This document shows positions 1-7,545 of a stretch of DNA of 64,000 nucleotides, piece after piece; the first letter of the stretch is position 1, and the number at the start of each line of letters is the position of its first letter. The translations under genes were made by a program, and so were the position numbers. The stretch covers positions 558,001 to 622,000 of the forward strand of contig NZ_JACHJY010000005.1 in NCBI RefSeq assembly GCF_014203895.1, in the 5' to 3' direction. Origin of the DNA: Streptomyces nymphaeiformis (GTDB lineage Bacteria > Actinomycetota > Actinomycetes > Streptomycetales > Streptomycetaceae). The notes below the pieces were generated by a model. The model made no database searches, was not told where the DNA came from, and saw only the letters and a list, made by a program, of their open reading frames with translations.

Positions 1-13
1 GCCGGATCGGCTC

Positions 14-967
14 ATGACGGCGGTCACCGTCCCCGCCCCCGGCGGCGTACGGCGCCTGCTCCCCGTCCTCTTCCCCGTCGCGGTCGTCACGGGCATCGGC
101 TTCGCCCTGTACGGCCGGGCCGGCGAGCTCGCCGCCCTGGTCCTGCGGCCCGGATCCGTCCCGTACCTCCTGGCGGCGCTCGCGGCCAACGCCGGCGCCG
201 TGCTGCTGTCCATGGCCACCTGGCGGACCCTGCTGTCCGACCTGGGGCCGCGGGTGCCGGGCCGGACCGCGACCCGGATCTACTTCACCTCCTACCTCGG
301 CAAGTACGTGCCGGGCGCCGTCTGGGGCGTCCTCGCCCAGCTGCGGATGGGCGGCGCGGCCGGGGTGCCGGCTCCGGTCGTGCTCGCCGTCTTCCTGCTC
401 AACCTGATCGTGGCCGTCCTCACCGGTCTCGCCGTCGGCCCGGTCGCCGCGCCCTGGACGATCGGGGCCGAGGCCTGGTGGCTGGTGCTGCCGGGCGCGG
501 TCACCCTGCTGCTCGTCGTGAAACCGCGACTGCTCCACCGCCTGGCCGCCACCGCCGCCCGCCTGGCCCGCCGGCCCGCCCCCGAGGCCCGGGCGAGCGA
601 CCGGGGCATGCGCCGGGCGCTGGCCTCCGCGACCGGTTCCTGGGCGGTCGGCGGGCTCCACCTGTGGGCGCTCGCCGTGATGCTCGGCGCCCCGCCGCTG
701 ACCGCGCTGCCGGTCTGCGTGGGCGGCTTCGCCCTGGCCACCGCCGCCGCCAGCCTCGTCGTGGTGCTGCCGGACGGCTGGGGCGCCCGCGAGGCCCTGC
801 TGCTCCTGGCCCTGACCGCCGTCCTGCCCTGGCAGGAGGCGACCGCCGCCGCGGTCGCCAGCCGGGTGGTCTGCACCCTCAGCGAGGTCCTCGTCGGGGG
901 CGCCGCCCTCCTCCTGACCCTCCCCCGCCGCACGACTCCCCCCACCGACCCGAAGGAACGGACATGA
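14..967 (+). CDS. Flippase-like membrane protein (UPF0104/LPG-synthase TM-domain type)
   Basis: A 317-residue polytopic membrane protein with about eight hydrophobic segments. A short motif, YFTSYLGKYVPG at residues 90-101, resembles the conserved Y-x-P-G loop of the lysylphosphatidylglycerol synthase transmembrane domain family (also called AglD2/UPF0104). Many relatives act as putative lipid or lipid-linked sugar translocases beside glycosyltransferases. There is no soluble synthase domain, so a stand-alone membrane role is inferred. The ATG at 14 probably overlaps the TGA (15-17) of an upstream gene outside the window, so the operon may extend left. The stop overlaps the next start in an ATGA (964-967), giving translational coupling. 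Substrate unknown. Confidence 0.75.
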   Translation: MTAVTVPAPGGVRRLLPVLFPVAVVTGIGFALYGRAGELAALVLRPGSVPYLLAALAANAGAVLLSMATWRTLLSDLGPRVPGRTATRIYFTSYLGKYVPGAVWGVLAQLRMGGAAGVPAPVVLAVFLLNLIVAVLTGLAVGPVAAPWTIGAEAWWLVLPGAVTLLLVVKPRLLHRLAATAARLARRPAPEARASDRGMRRALASATGSWAVGGLHLWALAVMLGAPPLTALPVCVGGFALATAAASLVVVLPDGWGAREALLLLALTAVLPWQEATAAAVASRVVCTLSEVLVGGAALLLTLPRRTTPPTDPKERT

Positions 968-2394
968 CCGCCCTCTACACCGTCGACGACTGCGAGTCGC
1001 TGACGACCAAGCAGGTCCACGGCCTGTACAAGGACCACGTCAACAAGAGCCAGGTCTCCCTGATGACCTCCTTCGGCTTCGGCCAGGAGCTCGTCGAGAG
1101 CGCGGAGGGCGTGTGGATCACCCAGCGCGACGGCCGCCGCGTCCTGGACTTCACCGGCGGGGTCGGCGTCCTCAACCACGGCCACAACCACCCCCGGATC
1201 CTCGCCGCCCGGCAGCGCTTCCAGGAGCGCAGGAGCATGGAGGTCCACAAGACCTACTTCTCGCCGTACATCGCGGCCCTCGGCCACAACCTGGCGGAAC
1301 TGCTGCCCGGCGACCTGACCATGTCGTTCTTCCCCAACTCCGGTGCGGAGGCGGTCGAGGGCGCGGTCAAGCTGGCGTACAAGTACCACGGCGGCCGGCG
1401 CTCCCGGGTGCTGCGGGCCGACATCTCCTTCCACGGCAAGCTGCTCGGCTCGGGCAGCCTGACCGGCCAGAACGCCTCGACGTTCCAATTCCCCGGCATC
1501 CCCGGCGTGGGGATCTTCCGGTACGGCGACCTGGAGTCCGTACGGAAGCTGGTCGCCGAACTCCGCACCGACAAGGGCGAGTCCGATGTGTACGCGATCC
1601 TCATCGAGCCGCTGTCGGCGTCGACGATGAACGAGTGCTCGGAGGAGTTCCTGCGCGGACTGCGGGAACTGTGCACGGCCGAGGACATCGTGCTGCTCTT
1701 CGACGAGATCTACACCGGCTGGGGCAAGACGGGCACCCTCTTCCACTTCATGCGGTACGAGGGTCTGGTCCCCGACATCCTCACCACCTCGAAGTCCTTC
1801 GGCGGCGGCAAGTCCTCCATCTCCGCGTTCGTCGCCCGCGAGCCGGTCTTCCGCAAGGCGTACGACAACCTCACGGACGCCCTGCTGCAGTCGACGTCCA
1901 CCACCTACTACGGCTTCGGCGAGGAGGCGGTCACCGCCATCGAGGCCGTCAACGTGGCCGTCGAGGACGACTATCCGGCCCGCGCCCGGGACATCGAGCG
2001 GATCCTCGCCCCCGGTCTGGAGCGGATCGCGAAGGAGTACCCGGACGTGGTCGCCGAGGTCCGCGGCCACGGCGCGCTGCACGGCGTCTTCCTGCACAAG
2101 GGCCCGAAGGTCCTGGAGGTGCTGACGAAGCTGGTGCCGGGCGCGATGACGAAGGACCCGCGCTTCCGCACCAAGCTCGTCACCTCGTCGGTGGTCAACG
2201 CCCTGTACCGGGACCACGGCGTCTACACGTACTACACGCTCAACGGCGACAACCCGCTGATGGTCGCCCCCTCGCTGGTCGCCGAGCCGCACGAGGTCGA
2301 GTTCTTCCTGGACTGCCTCGACAAGACCCTGGCCCAGGGTCTGCCCCGTCTGCTCACCCGTTTCGTCAAGGAGAAGGTGTCGTCGCTGTGGTAG
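964..2394 (+). CDS. Class III PLP-dependent aminotransferase
   Basis: A 476-residue fold-type I aminotransferase of the class III (omega/ornithine/diaminobutyrate) family. The PLP lysine is about K277 in TSKSFGGG, and the cofactor-binding aspartate is about D247 in LLFDEIYTG. The N-terminal block with DFTGGVGVLNHGHNHP is typical of the family. It transfers an amino group between a donor amino acid and a keto or aldehyde substrate; the sequence does not show which. Similarity to EctB-type diaminobutyrate transaminases is suggestive, but no ectoine genes accompany it. Placed among an epimerase and a glycosyltransferase, it could aminate a sugar or a small amino building block. Start chosen at the ATGA overlap with the previous gene. 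Confidence 0.85.
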   Translation: MTALYTVDDCESLTTKQVHGLYKDHVNKSQVSLMTSFGFGQELVESAEGVWITQRDGRRVLDFTGGVGVLNHGHNHPRILAARQRFQERRSMEVHKTYFSPYIAALGHNLAELLPGDLTMSFFPNSGAEAVEGAVKLAYKYHGGRRSRVLRADISFHGKLLGSGSLTGQNASTFQFPGIPGVGIFRYGDLESVRKLVAELRTDKGESDVYAILIEPLSASTMNECSEEFLRGLRELCTAEDIVLLFDEIYTGWGKTGTLFHFMRYEGLVPDILTTSKSFGGGKSSISAFVAREPVFRKAYDNLTDALLQSTSTTYYGFGEEAVTAIEAVNVAVEDDYPARARDIERILAPGLERIAKEYPDVVAEVRGHGALHGVFLHKGPKVLEVLTKLVPGAMTKDPRFRTKLVTSSVVNALYRDHGVYTYYTLNGDNPLMVAPSLVAEPHEVEFFLDCLDKTLAQGLPRLLTRFVKEKVSSLW

Positions 2395-3446
2395 AGCGCA
2401 TCGTGGTCACCGGCGGTGCCGGAATGCTCGGTTCGACCCTGATCGAGCGGCTGCTCGACGAGGGCCGGCAGGTGCACTGCGTGGACCTGCGGGCCCCGCG
2501 CACGGAGCACGCGAACCTCACTCACATGGTCACGGACGTCCGGGACGCCGCGGCGATGAAGCGGGCCACGGCGGACGCCGACGTGGTGGTGCACTGCGCC
2601 GCCGCCCTGCCCAGCTACCCGGCGGACACCATCCGCTCGGTGATCGTCGGCGGCACGGAGGCGGTCCTGGCGGCCGCCGAGGCGAACGCCGTGCCCAGGG
2701 TCGTGCACATCTCCTCGACCGCCGTGTACGGACTGCCGAAGGTGGTGCCGACCCCGGAGGAGTACCCGCGCGAGCCCGTCGACACGTACAGCGCCGCGAA
2801 GGCGGAGGCCGAGGAGGTCGCGGAGCGCTTCCGGGGACGGGGGACGTGCGTGCCGATCCTGCGGCCCAAGACCTTCCTCGGGCCCGGCCGGATGGGGCTC
2901 TTCGCGATGCTCTTCGAGTGGGCGGCCGAGGGCCGGAACTTCCCCGTCCTCGGCCGGGGCGACGTCCGCATCCAGATGTTCGACGTGGCCGACCTGGTCG
3001 ACGCGGTCGTCACCGCGATGGAGGCGCCCGCCGAGCGCGCCGACGACACGTTCAACCTCGGCGCCACCGAGTTCGGCACGATACGCGAGGACTTCCAGGC
3101 CGTCCTGGACGCGGCCGGGCACGGCAAGCGGGTCCGCTCGCTGCCCGCGAGGCCCGCGCTCGCCGCGCTCAGCCTGCTCCAGCGCTCCGGACTCTCCCCC
3201 GTCTACGGACGCCTGCTCCACAAGCTCCTCGACGACAGCTTCGTCTCCACCGACAAGGCCAGGGACGTCCTCGGCTTCCGGCCGAAGCACTCCAACCAGG
3301 ACGCGATCCTGCGCACCTTCGCCTGGTGGCAGGCACAACAGCAGGCACAGCAGCGGACCGCCCGCCCCGCGCGGAAGAGCGAGGGCGTCACCAGTGTCGA
3401 ACCGTGGCGGCAGGGGGCCCTCTCCCTCGCCAAGGTCCTCTTCTAG
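2388..3446 (+). CDS. NAD-dependent epimerase/dehydratase (extended SDR)
   Basis: A 352-residue Rossmann enzyme. The N-terminal TGGAGMLG at about residues 8-15 is the NAD(P)-binding glycine motif. HISSTAVYG and a following TYSAAK supply the Ser and the Tyr-x-x-x-Lys of the SDR catalytic set. Relatives epimerise, dehydrate or reduce nucleotide sugars or similar keto compounds. The GTG start at 2388 overlaps the aminotransferase stop by 7 bases, with purine-rich sequence 14-18 bases upstream. The C-terminal 25 residues are Gln- and Arg-rich and probably disordered. In this operon it would modify a sugar before the downstream family 2 glycosyltransferase acts; substrate unknown. Confidence 0.82.
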   Translation: MVERIVVTGGAGMLGSTLIERLLDEGRQVHCVDLRAPRTEHANLTHMVTDVRDAAAMKRATADADVVVHCAAALPSYPADTIRSVIVGGTEAVLAAAEANAVPRVVHISSTAVYGLPKVVPTPEEYPREPVDTYSAAKAEAEEVAERFRGRGTCVPILRPKTFLGPGRMGLFAMLFEWAAEGRNFPVLGRGDVRIQMFDVADLVDAVVTAMEAPAERADDTFNLGATEFGTIREDFQAVLDAAGHGKRVRSLPARPALAALSLLQRSGLSPVYGRLLHKLLDDSFVSTDKARDVLGFRPKHSNQDAILRTFAWWQAQQQAQQRTARPARKSEGVTSVEPWRQGALSLAKVLF

Positions 3447-3458
3447 GAGTACCCGATC

Positions 3459-4502
3459 ATGTCCCTCCCCCTGGTCTCCGTCATCGTCCCCAACTACAAC
3501 TACGGCCGCTCGATCGGCCTGTGCGTCGAGGCCGCCCTCGCCCAGACGTACCCGAACGTCGAGATCGTCGTCGTCGACGACTGCTCCACCGACGACTCCG
3601 CGGCGATCGCCTCCGCGGCCGGCGCGCGCGTGGTCTCCACCGGCGTCAACAGCGGGGTCGCCGTCGCCCGCAACCTCGGCGCGGAGCTCTCCTCCGGCGA
3701 GATCCTGGTCTTCCTCGACTCCGACGTCGCCATGCACCCCGACGCGGTCGCGAAGTCCGTCGAACTCCTCGCCTCCGGGCAGGGGTACGGCGCGATCTGC
3801 GGCACCTACGAGCCGGAGCCGCTGATCCGGGACAGCCTGATCGAGGAGTACCGCTCGCTCCAGCAGTACTACCTGCTGCTGAAGTCGGAGGGGGTCATCG
3901 ACACCGTCCACACCGCGATCCTGGCCATGCCCCGGCGGGTCTTCGACGAGGTCGGGCCGTTCAACCCGATCCTGCGGCACACCGAGGACCAGGACTACGG
4001 GCGCCGGATCTCCGAGCGGTACACGGTGCTCAGCTCCCTGGAGGTGCGCGGCCGGCACGACCACGACGACACCGTGCGGATCGTCCTCGACAAGGTCTTC
4101 GCCCGCGCCCGGCTCGCCGTGCCCCTCATCCTCGGCCGGCGCCACCTCCAGGGCGGCTTCGTCACCGGCCCGCGCGCGGGCGCCAGCCTGGCCGCGCCCC
4201 TGACGGTCGCCGCCCTCGCCGCGCCCCTGCTGTGGGGGGCCGCGTGGGCACTGCTCCCGCTCGCCCTGTTCCTGCTCGGCGTCTGGGGCGACCTGGACAT
4301 GTACCGCGAGGTGCGGCGGCACCGGGGGCGGCTGTTCCTCGGGTACTTCGTGGCGGTCAACTTCCTGGTGAACCTGACGGTGTTCGCGGCGATCGGGGTC
4401 GCGGGCGTGCAGTGGCTGTGCTCGAAGCGGTTCCGGCACCTGTACGACCCGCAGCCGCGGCCCGACCTCGCGCGGGCGACCGTGGGTGCCGACCGTGGCT
4501 GA
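3459..4502 (+). CDS. Family 2 glycosyltransferase with C-terminal membrane helices
   Basis: A 347-residue GT-A fold glycosyltransferase. The N-terminus VIVPNYNYGRS, the VVVDDCSTDDS nucleotide-binding segment, a DSD (DxD-like, in LVFLDSDVAMHPDA) and an EDQDYGRR motif in the acceptor region are family 2 hallmarks. Two or three hydrophobic helices in the last 100 residues anchor it in the membrane, suggesting transfer to a lipid-linked or membrane acceptor. A good ribosome-binding site (AGGAG) precedes the ATG at 3459, 12 bases after the epimerase stop. Acceptor and donor sugars cannot be read from the sequence. The 3' end overlaps the next gene by 8-17 bases. Confidence 0.87.
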   Translation: MSLPLVSVIVPNYNYGRSIGLCVEAALAQTYPNVEIVVVDDCSTDDSAAIASAAGARVVSTGVNSGVAVARNLGAELSSGEILVFLDSDVAMHPDAVAKSVELLASGQGYGAICGTYEPEPLIRDSLIEEYRSLQQYYLLLKSEGVIDTVHTAILAMPRRVFDEVGPFNPILRHTEDQDYGRRISERYTVLSSLEVRGRHDHDDTVRIVLDKVFARARLAVPLILGRRHLQGGFVTGPRAGASLAAPLTVAALAAPLLWGAAWALLPLALFLLGVWGDLDMYREVRRHRGRLFLGYFVAVNFLVNLTVFAAIGVAGVQWLCSKRFRHLYDPQPRPDLARATVGADRG

Positions 4503-5598
4503 CACGCTCGCGCCGGCTCGGGACGTGCCCGTACGGAACCGCCGGAACCCGCTCGTCCTGGGAGCCGCCCTCGCCTGGCTCGTCCTGCTCCTCGTCGAGT
4601 GGGCGGCGGACGGCCGCGTCTGGCTCGGGCAGCTCGTCGGCATCGTGCCGCCGGCCGCCTTCGTCCTGGTGCCCCTGGCCCTCGCGGCCCTCGTCCCGCT
4701 CGCCCGGGTCGCGGCCAGGTGGCGGGCCCTCGCCGCCGCCGCGCTCGCCCTCCTCCTGGGCTTCGGGCAGTCGGGCCTCGACCCGGCGGCCCTGTGGCGG
4801 ACGGAGCCGCGGCCGGGACCGGACGCGGTGCGGGTCTTCGCCTGGAACACCAACTCGTGGAACCAGCTCCTCGGCACCCAGGACCACTTCTACGCCTTCC
4901 TGAAGGCGAAGGACGCCGACGTGTACCTGCTGCACGAGTACCAGCACGTCACCGCCGACCGGAAGGAGAAGCTGCCGGTCGACGACCTGGCGCGGCTGCG
5001 CCGGGAGTTCCCCGGCTACCGGCTCGCGGTCCGGGGCGAGCTGGTGACGCTCTCCCGCTTCCCGATCCTGCGGCAGCCGGCCGTGGGCCCGGCCCGGGAG
5101 GTGCCGCCCGGCGCGGACTGGCCGACGGAGTACCGCGCGAACAAGGTGCTGCGCACGGACGTCCTGGTCAGGGGCCGCACGGTGTCCTTCTACAACGTGC
5201 ACATGCCGGTGTGGAACAGCATGCCGGACGGTCTCCTCTCCGCCGCCTTCTACCGCCACATGCGGGAACGGTTCGCCCCCCGCCGGGCGCAGTACGAGGG
5301 CCTCGAAGCCGACCTGGCGGCCAACCGCAACCCCGTGGTCGTGGCCGGCGACTTCAACGCGACGGCCGCGATGTCGGACCTGGACCCGCTGCGGGAGCGC
5401 CTCGACGACGCGGCGGAGGTTAGCACCGACCCGTACCCGACGAGCTGGGAGGAGGGCGGCTGGAAGCCCTTCTGGCGGACCGACTGGGCGTTCACCGGGA
5501 ACGGGGCGCGGGCCGAGCGGTACGACTTCGGCGCTCCGGAGGAGCTGTCCGACCATGCCGTGCAGGACCTGTGGGTGTCGCTGCCGGGGAGCGGATGA
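4486..5598 (+). CDS. Membrane-anchored endonuclease/exonuclease/phosphatase (EEP) family protein, first copy
   Basis: A 370-residue protein with about three N-terminal membrane segments followed by an EEP (DNase I/sphingomyelinase-like) domain. The catalytic set is complete: AWNTNSWN (metal Asn), LHEY (metal Glu), YNVHMPV (His), GDFNAT (Asp-x-Asn) and SDHAVQ (Asp-His). Such domains hydrolyse phosphodiesters in nucleic acids, phospholipids or phosphoinositides. With the catalytic part after the membrane region it probably faces outward, so a lipid or secreted phosphodiester substrate is more likely than DNA. The start is GTG at 4486 or GTG at 4495, both overlapping the glycosyltransferase gene. 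It is paralogous to the next gene. Confidence 0.82.
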   Translation: MPTVADTLAPARDVPVRNRRNPLVLGAALAWLVLLLVEWAADGRVWLGQLVGIVPPAAFVLVPLALAALVPLARVAARWRALAAAALALLLGFGQSGLDPAALWRTEPRPGPDAVRVFAWNTNSWNQLLGTQDHFYAFLKAKDADVYLLHEYQHVTADRKEKLPVDDLARLRREFPGYRLAVRGELVTLSRFPILRQPAVGPAREVPPGADWPTEYRANKVLRTDVLVRGRTVSFYNVHMPVWNSMPDGLLSAAFYRHMRERFAPRRAQYEGLEADLAANRNPVVVAGDFNATAAMSDLDPLRERLDDAAEVSTDPYPTSWEEGGWKPFWRTDWAFTGNGARAERYDFGAPEELSDHAVQDLWVSLPGSG

Positions 5599-6563
5599 CG
5601 GCGATGGTCCTGTACTGCGCCCTCGCCTGGGCGGTCTTCCTGGCCCTGCACCTGGTGCTCAACGGCCGCTGGTGGCCGTGGCTCGCGGTCTCGCTGCTTC
5701 CGCCGGTGGCCCTCGCGGCCGTGCCGCTCGCCCTGCTCGCCGCCGCGCTCGCCGCCGGCGGCCGGCTCGCGGCGGCGCTCGCCGCGGGCTGCCTCCTCGT
5801 GGCGTGGCCGCAGAACGGGATCAACCTGCGGGGGCTCCGCCGTGCGGCCGGCGGGGAGGGGCTGCGGCTGGTGTCCTGGAACACCCAGCACTGGAACCAG
5901 GGCGGCGACCCCGACCGCTACTACGCCTTCCTGCGCTCGCTCGGCGCCGACGTGTACGTCCTCCAGGAGTACCTGAACGGCTTCGAGGGCGGCGAGGTCT
6001 GGGACATCGACGACGAGGCCCGGCTGCGGGCGGAGTTCCCCGGCCACCACCTGGCCGTCGGCAACAACTCCGTGACGCTGTCCCGGTTCCCGCCCGCCGG
6101 GCCGCCGGTGCCGGTCGGCGCCTGCTCGCTGCGGGTGGACCTGCGGGTCGGGGACGGTGTCCTGTCGACGTACAACGTGCACATCCCGGTGCAGCTCACG
6201 GTGATGAACCCGCTGCGTCCGGCGTTCTTCCGGGACATGCGGCGCCGGGCGGCGGCCCGCGACCGGGAGTACGCGGCGCTCGTCGCCGATCTGCGGGGCA
6301 ATCCGCACCCGGTCCTGGTGACCGGCGACTTCAACACCAGCGCCGCCATCGGCGACATCCGCCGGATGCCCCGCTCGCTGCGCGACGCGGTCGGCGCCTG
6401 CCGTTCGGTCCTGCCGGCCAGCTGGAACGCCCGTGCGCGGCTGCGGCTCTGGCGGATCGACTGGGCGTTCACCGGCGGCGGCGCCCGGGTCGGCTCGTAC
6501 CGCTTCCGTGACGCGGAGGGCCTCTCGGACCACCTCGTCCAGGAACTGACCGTCACCCTCTGA
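5595..6563 (+). CDS. Membrane-anchored EEP family protein, second copy
   Basis: A 322-residue paralogue of the preceding protein, joined to it by an ATGA overlap. It has about three N-terminal membrane helices and then an EEP domain with SWNTQHWN, LQEY, YNVHIPV, GDFNTS and SDHLVQ. All catalytic positions are therefore kept, and both copies look active. The shared spacing of WN...(D)RYYAFLRSLGADVY shows tandem duplication. Two adjacent active copies suggest different substrates or a heteromeric enzyme. The role is probably phosphodiester hydrolysis at the outer face of the membrane, within the same pathway as the glycosyltransferase; this is inference. Confidence 0.82.
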   Translation: MTAMVLYCALAWAVFLALHLVLNGRWWPWLAVSLLPPVALAAVPLALLAAALAAGGRLAAALAAGCLLVAWPQNGINLRGLRRAAGGEGLRLVSWNTQHWNQGGDPDRYYAFLRSLGADVYVLQEYLNGFEGGEVWDIDDEARLRAEFPGHHLAVGNNSVTLSRFPPAGPPVPVGACSLRVDLRVGDGVLSTYNVHIPVQLTVMNPLRPAFFRDMRRRAAARDREYAALVADLRGNPHPVLVTGDFNTSAAIGDIRRMPRSLRDAVGACRSVLPASWNARARLRLWRIDWAFTGGGARVGSYRFRDAEGLSDHLVQELTVTL

Positions 6564-6579
6564 GAGAGAAGACACGACC

Positions 6580-7545
6580 ATGGAGTACACGAACCTGGGC
6601 GGCCCCGACGGCCCCCGTGTGTCCACGCTCTGCCTGGGCACCCTGCCGTTCGGCACCCGGATCGACGAGGCCGCGGCCTTCGCCGTCCTCGACCGCTTCC
6701 ACGAGGCAGGCGGCACCTTCATCGACACCGCGAACACCTACGCCTTCTGGGAGCCGGGCGCGACCGGCGCCGAGAGCGAGCTGCTCATCGGGCGCTGGCT
6801 GCGCAGCCGGGGCGTCCGGGACGAGATGGTCATCGCCACGAAGGTCGGTGCGCTGCCGGACCCGCCGGGCTCGGCCTGGCCGGAGTGCGCGGAGGGCCTC
6901 TCGGCGCCGGTGGTCCGCCGCCAGGTGGAGGCGAGCCTGCGGAACCTGGGCACGGACCGGATCGACCTGTACTACGCGCACATCGACGACCGGGCGACGC
7001 CGGTCGCGGAGACGATGGGCGTCTTCGCCGAGCTCGCGGACGTCGGGAAGATCGGCCGGGCCGGCTGCTCGAACTTCGCGGCCTGGCGGATCGAGGAGTC
7101 CCGGGGCGCGGCGGCCGCCGCCGACCTGCCGGACTACGCGGCCGTGCAGCAGCGGTACACCTACCTCCGGCCGCGCCCCGGGGCGGAGTTCGGGGTGAAC
7201 CCGCACGCCTCGGAGGAGCTGCTCGACTACCTGGGGACGCGGCCGGAGCTGACGTTCACGGCGTACACGACCCAGCTGACGGGGGCGTACACCGATCCGG
7301 GCAAGGAGATCCCGGAGCAGTACCGGCACGCGGGCTCCGAGCGGCGTCTGAAGGTGCTCGCCGAGGTGGCGGCGGAGCTCGGGGTGACCGCGAACCAGGT
7401 GGTCCTGGCCTGGGCGTCGGGCGGTGAGCTGCCCGTCCTTCCGGTGATCGGGGCGAGTTCGCCGGAGCAGCTGGACGAGACCCTGGGCGCGGTGGGGCTG
7501 CGGCTGGACGAGGAGCTCAGGAAGCAGCTCGACGATGTGGACTGA
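6580..7545 (+). CDS. Aldo/keto reductase
   Basis: A 321-residue (alpha/beta)8 NADPH-dependent reductase. It shows the N-terminal LGTLPFGTRID, the catalytic Asp/Tyr region DTANTY, the Lys in ATKVG and the His in YYAHIDD. The C-terminal cofactor part includes VIGASSPEQLDE, typical of the family. It reduces aldehydes or ketones, often sugar or polyketide-like intermediates. A GAGAGAAG ribosome-binding site precedes the ATG, 16 bases after the EEP gene, and its 3' end overlaps the MMPL-like gene by 11 bases. The substrate is unknown; operon context suggests a keto-sugar or aldehyde made in the same pathway. Confidence 0.86.
   Translation: MEYTNLGGPDGPRVSTLCLGTLPFGTRIDEAAAFAVLDRFHEAGGTFIDTANTYAFWEPGATGAESELLIGRWLRSRGVRDEMVIATKVGALPDPPGSAWPECAEGLSAPVVRRQVEASLRNLGTDRIDLYYAHIDDRATPVAETMGVFAELADVGKIGRAGCSNFAAWRIEESRGAAAAADLPDYAAVQQRYTYLRPRPGAEFGVNPHASEELLDYLGTRPELTFTAYTTQLTGAYTDPGKEIPEQYRHAGSERRLKVLAEVAAELGVTANQVVLAWASGGELPVLPVIGASSPEQLDETLGAVGLRLDEELRKQLDDVD

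Noticed and set aside
292..2292. Long minus-strand open frame (666 codons) opposite the first genes
   Set aside because: Gly/Arg/Val-rich shadow caused by high GC; it opposes three well-supported genes with clear domains.
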